Shown piece after piece: positions 24,438-34,420 of a DNA stretch of 64,000 nucleotides (within the stretch, counting starts at the first letter, position 1; every line of letters starts with the position of its first letter). The translations under genes and the position numbers were made by a program. The notes under the pieces were generated by a model that did not search any database, was not told the DNA's origin, and saw only the letters and a list, made by a program, of their open reading frames with translations. The DNA is from an uncultured Desulfobulbus sp. GTDB lineage: Bacteria > Desulfobacterota > Desulfobulbia > Desulfobulbales > Desulfobulbaceae. Where the stretch lies: the NCBI RefSeq assembly GCF_963665445.1, contig NZ_OY762276.1, positions 1,024,001-1,088,000 on the forward strand. The letters run 5' to 3'.

Positions 24438-27400
24438 ATGACTATGATTAATTTAATTTTCCGGAATTATTTATTAATTCTTGCAATGGCTTTTGTTTGT
24501 AATGATTGTCTTGCTGCTGTCTCATGCAGTATTACCCCTGCTGAAATTTTAAAGGGGGAAAATGCAACTCTATCTTGTGACGCGGGGGTTGACCTTCCAG
24601 ATGGATATAGCTTTAAACACAATTATGATGGATCCACTAATTACCTTTGGACGCTTTCTGGTGGCCCAAGATATTACTCAGCAGAATATGGAAGCAGCTC
24701 AAGCTTAGGTGAACATACAATTCAATTCAGACTCTACAATCCAGCTGGATCCATTGTTAATACATATGGTCCATATCTTTACACAGTAGTAGAACCAAAA
24801 GTAACTTCTGTTTCACCAACCTCTGCAATTAAGGGTGTAAGCACTACCTTCACGGTATATGGTTCAAATTTGCCTAGCAGCATAGCCATGTCCCTAGAAG
24901 GCTCTTCGAGCTGTGGCAGCCCTTTTAGCGTCTCCAGTACATCAGCTAAAATTACTTGTGTTCCATATGATATTGGCAGCAAGCGATTTTATGTAGCAGA
25001 TCAGTCCGGTGGGGATCCTATCAGCGGTTCCACGAGTTTGTATGTTAATGTATCGGCACCTACTCCTAGTATATCCAGCGTTTCACCAACCTCTGCAATT
25101 AAGGGCGTAAGCACTACCTTCACGGTATATGGTTCAAATTTGCCTAGCAGCATAGCCATGTCCCTAGAAGGCTCTTCGAGCTGTGGCAGCCCTTTTAGCG
25201 TCTCCAGTACATCAGCTAAAATTACTTGTGTTCCATATGATATTGGCAGCAAGCGATTTTATGTAGCAGATCAGTCCGGTGGGGATCCTATCAGCGGTTC
25301 CACGAGTTTGTATGTTAATGTATCGGCACCTACTCCTAGTATATCCAGCGTTTCACCAACCTCTGCAATTAAGGGTGTAAGCACTACCTTCACGGTATAT
25401 GGTTCAAATTTGCCTAGCAGCATAGCCATGTCCCTAGAAGGCTCTTCGAGCTGTGGCAGCCCTTTTAGCGTCTCCAGTACATCAGCTAAAATTACTTGTG
25501 TCCCATATGATACTGGCAGCAAGCGATTTTATGTAGCAGATCAGTCCGGTGGCGACCCCATCAGCGGTTCCACGAGTTTGTATGTTAATGTATCGGCAGC
25601 AGACCAAGTTCCATCAATTTCTATTAACAGCGGCCCGACCGTATCTGGTAATGAATTAACTGCAAATGTATATACTTCGGACGACAACGATATAGTTCGG
25701 ACGTCTTTTACTATATTCGAGTCAGGGCAAAGCAATTCTTTAGCAATAGGCACATCTGTATCTGTCAACAGCCCCACCTCTACCTATAACAGCGCAGCCA
25801 ATTCTTGGGGTTATAATCCCTCGACCGCAACGACAACAACTGCTTGGTCTATTAATATCTCCGGCTTGCCTGATGGAGAATACGATATTGAATTTTATGC
25901 AGCAGATGGTGTCAATTCGGAGATTCCGAGCACTGGAAAACATAATTTTACAAAAATTTCGGCAGATGTTCCAGCAGTTACTCTCATGCCGGTCCGTGAA
26001 AGTTCAGATCCCAACAAAGATTTTACCTTTGAAGTTCAATTGTCAGGAGCTTTACCAGCAGGGTATGGCGTTTTTCTAAATTTTGATGATCTTCAAGGTT
26101 CATGGTTTGCCAATACCGATGATGGAGGGCACATAGCGGTGCCTGTTCAATCCGGTACCACCTATTCCCTTGACACCAGCCTGAATAAACTCGCAATTCG
26201 TTTTTTCAGGGCGGGTATCTTTTACATGAATGGTGACAGCAATCCAGACAACGACACCATGGTAGGCAGTTGGTCAAACACCCAGACCTGCACCTTGGAT
26301 GCCTGCCTTTCTACAGTATCCCGTTCAAAAAGTTATGCTACTCCTGCGCCCATCGGCAGTGAATTATTTAAAAATGTTGATGTGGCAAGAGGGAGCTATC
26401 ACTTGGCAAAGACTGACATGTCGGTACCTGGCATAGGCCCATCATTTGCTTTCAGTCGGGCCTACAATTCTCTCCATGCCAGTCCCTGGACCTTTGCCTA
26501 TGAAATGAAGCTTGCCACGGTTGACGGCAATGATCGACAAGTCTCCATCGGGCCAAGGGAAGATGGCCGTATGCAATATTTTTTCAAGGATATGGTTGAT
26601 GCCTGGCATGCCCTGAATCCCGGAGATTTTGATCAATTAATCGAGGAGTCTGATGGCAGTTTTACCCTCTACACCCAAGGAAACCGTTTGTACCGTTTTG
26701 CGGATCCTGGAACTGCACTCACAGGTCGCCTGCAAACAATTGAGGATCGGCTGGGGAATGCTCTGAGTTTGGGGTACGACACGAATAATAATCTTACTAA
26801 AGTGACTGACGCCAAAGGCCGTATCTACACCATCACCCGGGATAGCAGCAATCGTATCTCCAGGGTGACTGATTTTACCGGTCGCTATGTGGCATATACC
26901 TATAATGCAAACGGCATGATCACGAAGGTGCGAAAAATGCGTGGTGATGCCTATTACGACAGTTACACCTACCACGCTGTTTCGCCGACCTACCTCGTGA
27001 GTATTACCGATGCCCGCTCCTACCCCACCGCACAGGTAACCATTGATTATACCCTTGATAATGAAAACAAGCCCTACCGGGTCAACTCCATCACCGATAT
27101 TGCCGGCAATGCGACCAGCTTTCTCTATGGGGTCAGTGACAAATGGGGGGGGGCTTACACGGGAGTTGCTCAACCAAAGGTAGACTCGCTCAATCATAAT
27201 CGGGTCTATGTATTCGATTCAAAGAAACAAATCGTCAAAATGTACGATGCCAAAAGCGCAGCAGAGGCTTTGACAAGCGATGATATCGTAACCACAAAAA
27301 GCTACATGAGCGCGGCAGATAACAGCCGATTTGCCGATTTGGCCCTGGTGAGCACAATCAAGGATCCCAATGCAAATGAGACGACTATTACCTATGACGA

Positions 27401-30350
27401 TCAGGTTGCCCATGGCCGCCCTGAGACCATTGTCGATGCCGCCAGTCGAACCACAGAGGCGACGTACTCTACGGTGATTGGTCAGGAAAATTTAACGCCG
27501 GTGGCAACCATCAGTAAACCCGGTATCTCCTCCCCGCTTCGATACAGCAGCTTTACCGCCACTGGGCAGGCCAAGGTCTTGACCAATGAGGAAGACTATA
27601 CGACCAATCAATCCTTTAGCACCAGTACTGGCCGGCTGACGCAAACGACAAACCCCCGCGGCAACAGCACGAACTTTACCTACGATACTAACGGTAATCT
27701 CACCAGAACAACCGATGCCCTGGGAAATCAGACCAACCGGACCTATGATACCCTGGGAAGATTGGCCACGGAAACCTCACCGCTAGGATTGGTCACCACC
27801 TATACCTATGATGCCCATGATAACATCTTGAGCAGACGGGAAAGCGATGGCAATGCGATTTATTACATCACACAGCACGGCTATGATGCCAGTGATAACC
27901 TCAGTTACACCATTGATCCCAAGGGGCACCGGAGGGATTACACCTATGATGGGATGAACCGTAAAATACGGGAAGAGTACACTGTGGGTGGTGAGCTCTA
28001 CGTTACAACCTATACCTATGATGCCCTGGGACGGTTAGCCACGGTCACCAACGCGCGCAGTCAGACCACTGAAACGCACTATACTTCCCGTAGTCAGGTG
28101 AAATACAAGGTTAATCCCCTCCATGAGACCATGGTTACCTATTCCTACGATAAAAATGGCAATGTGGAAACCGTAACCGATGGGGAAGGTCGTGTTGTCA
28201 CCACCACCTACGACGTGTTGAATCGCAAGATCAAAGTGACAGACGAGCTCGGCAACTACCAGCAATGGACCTACAATACAGCCGGGCAGATCGCCAGTTA
28301 TCGCGACGCTCGGGGAAAGACCACTGCCTATACCTATGATGATGTGGGGAATTTGACAAAAGTGACCGACCCAGCCGGCGGTATCACCCGCTCGACCTAC
28401 GATGGGAACGGCAACCAGCTCACCGTGACCGACCCCAAGAGTCACACCACGACCTACACCTACGATGCTCTTGATCGGCGCATATCCACCAGGTTGCAGA
28501 ATGGCCAGCAATGGACCTACAGCTATGACGCCAACGGCAACCTCCTGACCGAAACCACCCCCACGGGCGAGCGGACCGTCAAGGTCTACGATGCCTTAAA
28601 CCGTGTCACCCAGCGGACCGAGTATGCCGCCGACAACAGCATTGTTCGCCAGGTCATCTTTACCTACGATGCCAACAACAACGTACTCAGCAAAACCGGC
28701 AACGGTACCACGATTACCTATTCCTATGACGAGATCAACCGTATAGCCAGTATCACGGATCAGTATGGCAAGACCCTCGGCTATGGTTATGACAAAGCAG
28801 GTAATCGTACAACCTTGACCTACCCCGGCAACAAGATTGTCCGCTACAGTTATGATGCGGCCGATCGTCTGCAGAGTTTGACCGACTGGTTGAATAACAC
28901 CACCAGCTATAGCCGCAATGATGCCGGCCAACCGACCGAGGTTGTCTACGGGAATGGTGCCAAAGTGCAGTATGCCTATGATGCCTCCGGGCGATTGACT
29001 CTGTTGAAAAATGTAGGTGCAGATGAGGCTGTTATCAGTCGGCATAATTTGACCCTCGATGGTCGAGGCAATGTTATCCAGGCGGATGCGGACCTGCCGC
29101 TTGCACCCAAGTTGCCCAAGGCTGTTGCCACATTGACTTACGACAACAACAATCGGATTTTGACTGCCGGTTCCGACAGCTATAATCACGATTCAAGCGG
29201 TCGCATTATCAAGGAGAACCAATCTGGAGCGCAGACCATTTATACTTTTGACATTAACGATCACCTCACCTCGATTACATCCGGCTCTGAAACCTTGAGC
29301 AGTTACGGGTATGATCTCAACAACAACCGGGTGAGTCAGGTTCAAGCTGGGACTGAGACTCGTTATGTGATTGACCAACTCGCTGACCTCCCCAATGTAG
29401 TGGCAGAGACAAGCAGCGCGGGGGTGGTCTCCAGCTACTATCTCTATGGCGAGGGGCTGGTGGCCCAGATCAATGACGCCGGCAAGGTCCATTACTACCA
29501 TTTTGATCCCACCGGACATACCTTGGCCTTGACCGATGGCGCTGGTGTTGTGACCGACCGGTATGCCTATGCTCCATACGGTTTTACGACTGTACAGGGG
29601 AGTACCCATAACCCCTTTCAGTTTGTCGGGCGCTATGGGGTGATGGATGATGGCAACGGCCTCCATTACATGCGAGCTCGCTATTACAAGGAGGATATTA
29701 AACGTTTTATGGGGTTGGACGCCTTACTTGGAGATATGGTTACGCCGCAATCGTTGAATCGTTATGCTTATGTGCAGGGAAATCCTGTTGTTTGGATTGA
29801 TCCTAGTGGTGAAAGCTGGCGAGCTGTTGGTTACTTTTCACTTGCTGCTGTAGGTGTTGCGGGTCTAATTATATCCGCTCCTTATGTAGCAGCAGGTAGT
29901 GCAGTTGTTGCTGCCGTTGCTGCAGTAGGGGTTTCAACTTCAACACTGACAACAGCTGGATCTATGGCAGCTCTTGTTGCTGATTTGACAGCTGAAATAT
30001 CTGTTGAAAATCCAGATGATTTCAATATAAGCAATGATATTGATTCATCACTTAGATTTACGAATTATTATTACTCTATTCCTTATGTATGCACTAGTGG
30101 AAACGAGTCAGCTGCAGAAACTGGCGAATATATAGGCAATATTATTTCGTTGGCTGATAGTGTTTATTCGCTATCCACGATGGGAAATGGGACTTGGGAG
30201 ATATTAACTACTTCAGTTGTTAGTTCAACTAATATAACTACAGCTATGTCCGGTATATTTGATTATTTAGATAATAATGTATCGAAAGATAAAATAATAC
30301 CTGGAAGGTGTTTAAGTAGCGATGGTTCGCAGCTATGGGGATGTCAATAA
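24438..30350 (+). CDS. Secreted RHS/YD-repeat protein with variable C-terminal tip
   Basis: 1970 aa. A Sec signal peptide (about 1-26) is followed by an Ig-like segment, three near-identical 90-aa IPT/TIG-like repeats (about 121-390), another Ig-like domain, the start of the RHS part (GSELFKNVDVARGSYHLAKT, about 640) and many YD repeats (TYTYDALGR type) to about 1690. The RHS core closes with LHYMRARYYKEDIKRFMGLD and LNRYAYVQGNPVVWIDPSG near 1790. The last 180 residues are unrelated to RHS, AT-rich, and start with an Ala/Gly-rich hydrophobic stretch. In RHS proteins such tips are usually toxins; this one is not recognised. The Sec signal argues against type VI loading. Confidence 0.88.
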   Translation: MTMINLIFRNYLLILAMAFVCNDCLAAVSCSITPAEILKGENATLSCDAGVDLPDGYSFKHNYDGSTNYLWTLSGGPRYYSAEYGSSSSLGEHTIQFRLYNPAGSIVNTYGPYLYTVVEPKVTSVSPTSAIKGVSTTFTVYGSNLPSSIAMSLEGSSSCGSPFSVSSTSAKITCVPYDIGSKRFYVADQSGGDPISGSTSLYVNVSAPTPSISSVSPTSAIKGVSTTFTVYGSNLPSSIAMSLEGSSSCGSPFSVSSTSAKITCVPYDIGSKRFYVADQSGGDPISGSTSLYVNVSAPTPSISSVSPTSAIKGVSTTFTVYGSNLPSSIAMSLEGSSSCGSPFSVSSTSAKITCVPYDTGSKRFYVADQSGGDPISGSTSLYVNVSAADQVPSISINSGPTVSGNELTANVYTSDDNDIVRTSFTIFESGQSNSLAIGTSVSVNSPTSTYNSAANSWGYNPSTATTTTAWSINISGLPDGEYDIEFYAADGVNSEIPSTGKHNFTKISADVPAVTLMPVRESSDPNKDFTFEVQLSGALPAGYGVFLNFDDLQGSWFANTDDGGHIAVPVQSGTTYSLDTSLNKLAIRFFRAGIFYMNGDSNPDNDTMVGSWSNTQTCTLDACLSTVSRSKSYATPAPIGSELFKNVDVARGSYHLAKTDMSVPGIGPSFAFSRAYNSLHASPWTFAYEMKLATVDGNDRQVSIGPREDGRMQYFFKDMVDAWHALNPGDFDQLIEESDGSFTLYTQGNRLYRFADPGTALTGRLQTIEDRLGNALSLGYDTNNNLTKVTDAKGRIYTITRDSSNRISRVTDFTGRYVAYTYNANGMITKVRKMRGDAYYDSYTYHAVSPTYLVSITDARSYPTAQVTIDYTLDNENKPYRVNSITDIAGNATSFLYGVSDKWGGAYTGVAQPKVDSLNHNRVYVFDSKKQIVKMYDAKSAAEALTSDDIVTTKSYMSAADNSRFADLALVSTIKDPNANETTITYDDQVAHGRPETIVDAASRTTEATYSTVIGQENLTPVATISKPGISSPLRYSSFTATGQAKVLTNEEDYTTNQSFSTSTGRLTQTTNPRGNSTNFTYDTNGNLTRTTDALGNQTNRTYDTLGRLATETSPLGLVTTYTYDAHDNILSRRESDGNAIYYITQHGYDASDNLSYTIDPKGHRRDYTYDGMNRKIREEYTVGGELYVTTYTYDALGRLATVTNARSQTTETHYTSRSQVKYKVNPLHETMVTYSYDKNGNVETVTDGEGRVVTTTYDVLNRKIKVTDELGNYQQWTYNTAGQIASYRDARGKTTAYTYDDVGNLTKVTDPAGGITRSTYDGNGNQLTVTDPKSHTTTYTYDALDRRISTRLQNGQQWTYSYDANGNLLTETTPTGERTVKVYDALNRVTQRTEYAADNSIVRQVIFTYDANNNVLSKTGNGTTITYSYDEINRIASITDQYGKTLGYGYDKAGNRTTLTYPGNKIVRYSYDAADRLQSLTDWLNNTTSYSRNDAGQPTEVVYGNGAKVQYAYDASGRLTLLKNVGADEAVISRHNLTLDGRGNVIQADADLPLAPKLPKAVATLTYDNNNRILTAGSDSYNHDSSGRIIKENQSGAQTIYTFDINDHLTSITSGSETLSSYGYDLNNNRVSQVQAGTETRYVIDQLADLPNVVAETSSAGVVSSYYLYGEGLVAQINDAGKVHYYHFDPTGHTLALTDGAGVVTDRYAYAPYGFTTVQGSTHNPFQFVGRYGVMDDGNGLHYMRARYYKEDIKRFMGLDALLGDMVTPQSLNRYAYVQGNPVVWIDPSGESWRAVGYFSLAAVGVAGLIISAPYVAAGSAVVAAVAAVGVSTSTLTTAGSMAALVADLTAEISVENPDDFNISNDIDSSLRFTNYYYSIPYVCTSGNESAAETGEYIGNIISLADSVYSLSTMGNGTWEILTTSVVSSTNITTAMSGIFDYLDNNVSKDKIIPGRCLSSDGSQLWGCQ
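24811..25605 (+). repeat. Three 270-bp tandem repeats encoding TIG-like domains
   Basis: The unit beginning TTTCACCAACCTCTGCAATT occurs at 24811, 25081 and 25351, period exactly 270 bp (90 codons). The copies differ at only a few positions (for example GGTGTA/GGCGTA and GATATT/GATACT), so they arose by recent duplication and keep the frame. Confidence 0.95.
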
Positions 30351-30747
30351 TTTTTAATTTTTATAAAAAAATAAGGGACGTACCACGGTTTACATGCAAG
30401 ACGAGTGATATTTTCTCAACTCTTTTTCTCGCTTACGCCATGAGTAAACATTCACCCCAGAGGCCTTTGCAGGGTACGCGTCAATGAAATCAGCTTGGGA
30501 AACAAAAATTTTTGGGAATGAACAACCCATAAAATTCTGAAAACAAAAGATCCATTGGAGGATATGAGCAATCTGGCCTGATTGACCGCGTAACGTTGTG
30601 CCCCTGGTTCTGTTCACGCATTGAGACGGATCTGCAGAACATGTGGTACTATTTATCCTCCTCTGCCGTATAATTTGAGAGCTATGCTCTGGAAGCATAA
30701 ATTAAAGGCGCAGGCACATAATATTTTCCATGGAGCATTAGCAATAA
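30351..30747. other. Region after RHS gene, no immunity gene seen
   Basis: About 400 bp. An immunity gene would be expected directly after a toxin-type RHS gene, but no convincing plus-strand frame is present. A minus-strand frame of 102 codons (30390-30698) resembles nothing known. Confidence 0.35.
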
Positions 30748-31278
30748 ATGGTATTACTCAACAATAAATCTGCCCTACTCATGATTGTTGTAGCCCTAAT
30801 TGGCTCAGCGATTCCTGCGCACGCAATTACATATATCTATGACCAGCTCAATCGACTCACAAAAGTCACATACGACAACAAGAGTTCCATCGAATATTCA
30901 TATGATTCGACTGGGAATATTGTAAGCGTCTCTGTGAATACGGTATTGGTTGACAGTGATAGCGATGGAATCGAAGACAGCTGGGAGTTGTCCTATTTTG
31001 CGAACCTGGATATTGCAAACAGCACCACCGATTTTGACAAAGATGGCTATACAGACATACAGGAATATTTGAATTTCACCGCAGGCCAAACTGACCCAAA
31101 CGGAATCGCGTACAATCCAACAGTTATCAACGCACCAGGCGGGACCGGCTACGTTTCCCCTCAAAGCGATGCTGATTTTTGGAATTTAATGATTCCTAGT
31201 ATAATCGCCGCCACAAAGAAACCTATCCAGAAAACTGTCCCCATTTCAGCAATAATTAACACGCTATTGCTCGACTGA
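30748..31278 (+). CDS. Small secreted protein: YD repeat plus Ca-binding repeat
   Basis: 176 aa. Signal peptide (to about residue 27, PAHA), then a single YD-repeat pair (ITYIYDQLNRLTKVTYDNKS and IEYSYDSTGNIVSV), then two Asp-rich loops like thrombospondin type 3 or dockerin EF-hands (DSDSDGIEDSWEL and DFDKDGYTDIQEY). The C-terminus ends in a short hydrophobic tail, PISAIINTLLLD, similar to two other secreted proteins of the island. Perhaps an adaptor or a shed relative of the RHS protein; the role is unknown. Confidence 0.7.
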   Translation: MVLLNNKSALLMIVVALIGSAIPAHAITYIYDQLNRLTKVTYDNKSSIEYSYDSTGNIVSVSVNTVLVDSDSDGIEDSWELSYFANLDIANSTTDFDKDGYTDIQEYLNFTAGQTDPNGIAYNPTVINAPGGTGYVSPQSDADFWNLMIPSIIAATKKPIQKTVPISAIINTLLLD

Positions 31279-31675
31279 CCATGGAGGGGCCTCTCAAGGC
31301 GCTGTCAGCATAGAACAGATGGAGGCCGCCAGTATTCATCGTAAACATGCACTTCCCTGATTTTGCCCAATTAACATTTCCTCACAATTGCTTGATACTT
31401 TATCCCTGTTTTTCCGAATTATTCAAAAAGGGAGATGAGAAGTGGATAGAAATGAAAGAGATGCAACCATTTAACCCGGGAGGGGTGGATGTAAAAAACG
31501 GAGGCGGGCCCGTCATTCTGGCAGTTTTTCCCGGCCTGATACAGCGAAAGAATTCCCCCCAACCTTGCCAATTGTAAGCTCAAAAAATTTCAAATTCATT
31601 CCTGCTTAATGCTACTACTGTATATCTCTTGCTGGCGAACTGCTTCCTTAGCGTACGTTTTCGTTCCATTGGACT
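31279..31675. other. Region without recognised gene
   Basis: About 400 bp after the YD/Ca-binding gene. A plus-strand frame (31347-31577) has no recognised similarity and no ribosome site. Confidence 0.3.
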
Positions 31676-31990
31676 TCAAACCCCATGATCGGGCTGCAAA
31701 TGCCCCTCGACAATCCGGCTCTCTTTTTGCCGTGCAAGATCATGGAACACATCACCTAAGTTTTTCCGAAGTTGGCCATAAAGCATTTTTCTCCGGCATT
31801 TCGGTATCCACACTACATGGAACTTGCAATCCCATTTTGTGTGACTTAAACATTGTATGTCGTTCATGAAGCCTCCCTTTTCGTGACTTTGACCGGTACA
31901 CGAGGCGGGAGGCTTCTTTATTTTGCAGGAACCGTCAATCTGTTGTTGTCCCCCGGCAAAGCCGGGGGTTTACCCAAGGGAAATCATCAC
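31676..31990 (-). mobile_element. IS200/IS605-type remnant with truncated tnpA
   Basis: A minus-strand frame (31867-31676) encodes the N-terminus of a Y1 (HUH) transposase: HTKWDCKFHVVWIPKCRRK and GDVFHDLARQKES, ending at the first half of the HUH-region (LQPDH), after which the reading frame is lost. Upstream are the usual hairpins: GAAGCCTCCC/GGGAGGCTTC (31868-31915), likely the tnpA translation-blocking stem-loop, and CCCCCGGC/GCCGGGGG (31950-31970), the subterminal imperfect palindrome of a left end. The right half is missing. Confidence 0.8.
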
Positions 31991-32349
31991 TGAATATTTA
32001 CTATTGAAATAACACTATAAGTATTTGCATAATCATCATCAATCCTAACCCAAACATTATTACCAATTGCAAATGCGGTCAATATAGTAGCAAGGCCTTT
32101 ATTATCAATATTCGTGTGCAGGTAAAATGACCTAGTTGTACCAGCCCCCCATGTCCCAACAGCAGATCCAGTTTCATTTTTCAAATAGACAATCACCCTG
32201 TCACCAGTTGATGTCTTAATAGGACCAACCCTTACAACAGAAGCTTTATTACAATCTACTGCATAAGCATTATTATATGATAAAAAAATGAATGTAATAA
32301 GAGTTGAAAAAAATATTATTCTTTTTAGCTTATCAATTCCAGTCCTCAT
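31987..32349 (-). CDS. Small secreted protein, island copy
   Basis: 120 aa with a signal peptide (to about residue 30, AYA) and a mature part of 90 residues beginning VDCNKASVVRVG. Its neighbour copy at 55877-56242 is about 94% identical, also in the upstream 70 bp including the GGGAGG ribosome site. The mature domain (STGDRVIVYLKN, SFYLHTNIDNKGLATILTAFAIG, VWVRIDDD) vaguely recalls small OB-fold secreted proteins such as AB5-toxin B-like subunits, but this is not a firm assignment. The IS200 remnant abuts and replaces its last codon. Confidence 0.75.
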   Translation of the reverse strand: MRTGIDKLKRIIFFSTLITFIFLSYNNAYAVDCNKASVVRVGPIKTSTGDRVIVYLKNETGSAVGTWGAGTTRSFYLHTNIDNKGLATILTAFAIGNNVWVRIDDDYANTYSVISIVNIQ

Positions 32350-32636
32350 AATGGGCCTCCCGTGTCATCAGTTAAAATTAATACTACTCGTTAACCATAC
32401 TTGCAAAAGGTCAGCCACTTCCGCTTTAGGCTGATTGCGTACATAAATTTTCTCTGGAGTGGCACTTGACAGCAAAATGTTGCCTCACAAAGGCGAAATC
32501 TTGAAGCGCCGCGGTTGTTTTGCTCGAAATTTGCGACAACCGACTGTTTTTTTTGAGGAGTTATCCGTCCGGCCTACTGTTGATATTTTTCGGTAGGCTC
32601 CTGATCTTTCACAAATTGTGTACTGCCTGTTAGCCG

Positions 32637-34022
32637 CTAATCAAATGTCGGGCAAGGTGGATGCTCAAATCCATAGGCAATCATTCGTAAAATCGTCTCC
32701 ATGGAAGGGGCGATAAACGTGTGAAAGTAGTTACGCATTCGCTCCCAAAGGGACCTGTTACTACTCAGCCTTGCCCTTGCAGCTTGAAACAGCGGGCAGC
32801 AGAACTGCTGGACCTGGTCAACAAGAAAAGCAAGTAACATCAGGTGCATAAAAACGGCACTCAAATGTTTTTTGCCCAGGCCATAGTTGTGCCCGAGGTT
32901 ATACCCCTGATTTTTCAAGGTGTTGAAGGTCTCGTTTTCAATCCGCCAGCGGGCTCGTCCACAACGCATGAGTTCCATGACGTTGTCCGGGGTGATCTCC
33001 AGATCTGTGACCCAGCTGAACCGATTGCGAACAACCACCTCTTCGCCCTTGGTTTCAACTTCCCAGTGCTCAAGGAAGTTGACCTGCAACTGGCCCTCGC
33101 TGGCCTTGTTGAGCGGGACGGAATTGATGAAGCGAAAACAGTGCGTGGTGTTGATCTTGCGGCTGTCCGGGAAAACGAGCTCTATGACCTCACCCCGCTC
33201 GGCTGCGGCATCAACCAGTCCGAACATATAGGCGTGATCCCCTGGTTTGGCCGAGAGGATGTAACGGAGATCATGGGCCATCAAGTCTTTGATGTGCGGT
33301 GCGTTTGAACTCAAGCCATCCTCGGTGACGATGACTTTCAGACGTGGATGTTCTCGGCGGAAATCGGCAATAAAGCGCTTGGTAGCGTTACGCTCGCAAT
33401 CGTTTTTGGTAGCGCCATCCTGGCGACGGATGAGTTCGGGGCAGAGTGGGAAAACTGCTTTGCAATCCGGTGAAACAAAGGCTCCGCTCACCATCTGGAG
33501 GTGATACTCGATCGTGCCATTACGTCGTTCTTTGGTCAGGCAGTAATCGGCACCGATATTCTCCGAGCTATGGATACCGGTCCCGTCAATGGCCATCAGA
33601 AGGTACCCGCCAAGGCAGGTCATTTTCGGTATGACCTTGCCTCGCTGCAATTGATGAAAAATGGTGCGGAACGGTCGCCGAAGCAAGGTCGGAACAATCT
33701 CATCCAGAATGGTCCGCATTTGGGTGTCGCTGGGGATTATTCCTACCCCATAGACACCGTGGAGACTTTCAGGTTGCTCAAGCCGTCGTTCATCAAACGA
33801 CAGCACCGAAGGGTCTTTGAGTGAAAACATGGCAAAACCACTCATCAGCGCGTCGTCCAGAGGGATCGATGCATTAGCAGCCCGGTGGTCGGGCACCTTT
33901 TGCAGATCCTTGCGGATAAGGGCAAATAAGGCATCGGCATTCAAATGAGAACGCATCTTGATCTTGTCCAGTGTTTGGTTTGCTTTGCGGTTACGGCGGA
34001 AAAATTTTTTGAGGGTCGACAT
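32637..34022 (-). CDS. DDE transposase (IS4-superfamily-like)
   Basis: 461 aa from ATG 34022 (AAGGAGAA before it). Contains LMAIDGTGIHSSENI (first Asp), VIVTEDGLSSNAPHI (second Asp region) and RARWRIENETFNTLKNQG (Glu with a YREK-like pattern), then LGHNYGLGKKHLSAVFMHLML. These are typical of stand-alone IS transposases in Desulfobacterota. Exact IS family and element ends were not determined; no clear terminal repeats could be fixed by eye. Its insertion probably truncated the gene fragment at 34133. Confidence 0.8.
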   Translation of the reverse strand: MSTLKKFFRRNRKANQTLDKIKMRSHLNADALFALIRKDLQKVPDHRAANASIPLDDALMSGFAMFSLKDPSVLSFDERRLEQPESLHGVYGVGIIPSDTQMRTILDEIVPTLLRRPFRTIFHQLQRGKVIPKMTCLGGYLLMAIDGTGIHSSENIGADYCLTKERRNGTIEYHLQMVSGAFVSPDCKAVFPLCPELIRRQDGATKNDCERNATKRFIADFRREHPRLKVIVTEDGLSSNAPHIKDLMAHDLRYILSAKPGDHAYMFGLVDAAAERGEVIELVFPDSRKINTTHCFRFINSVPLNKASEGQLQVNFLEHWEVETKGEEVVVRNRFSWVTDLEITPDNVMELMRCGRARWRIENETFNTLKNQGYNLGHNYGLGKKHLSAVFMHLMLLAFLVDQVQQFCCPLFQAARARLSSNRSLWERMRNYFHTFIAPSMETILRMIAYGFEHPPCPTFD

Positions 34023-34132
34023 ATGCTTCTCCTTGTAAGATATTGATATCACAAGAAAAAGCGTTTCGACACTTCACGGGATGTCAAGAGATTTTTTCGA
34101 TTATCCCAATTTATTTTACAACGTAAAATTAG

Positions 34133-34399
34133 CTATTTACGGAGTCTTGTCCTTTTGAAAAGCCCGAAAAGTTTGCGAAAAGCTTATCTGGAAACCACGA
34201 ATTTACAAGGCTTCCGGGTAAAGCGGGAACAGCTGTGGAGCGGTTACTCAGCCTGGCATTGGACAAGGTTAGGTCAGCAGGCATTATCCCAGAAAATGCA
34301 GTAGTTGCCATTGTTGATGCAGTCATGGGGGTTGCCATTGATATGCTGCTATCGGGAAAGAGATTTTCTCACATTACAAACCTAATAACGGCGAATTAG
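34133..34399 (+). pseudogene. C-terminal fragment of an unknown gene
   Basis: An 86-codon open frame with no start codon in its first two-thirds, ending at TAG 34399. The product (for example AVERLLSLALDKVRSAGIIP and VVAIVDAVMGVAIDMLLSGK) has sensible composition and reads like the end of a real protein cut off by the neighbouring transposase insertion. Family unknown. Confidence 0.4.
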
Positions 34400-34420
34400 A
34401 ACAACTCAGAAATTTGAGGT

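Noticed and set aside
24811..25605. 270-bp repeats as an assembly duplication
   Set aside because: Copies differ at several bases and keep the frame, so they look genuine, though long reads would settle it.
25001..29666. Several long minus-strand frames opposite the RHS gene
   Set aside because: Shadows of the repetitive RHS coding sequence; repeated near-identical translations mirror the sense repeats.
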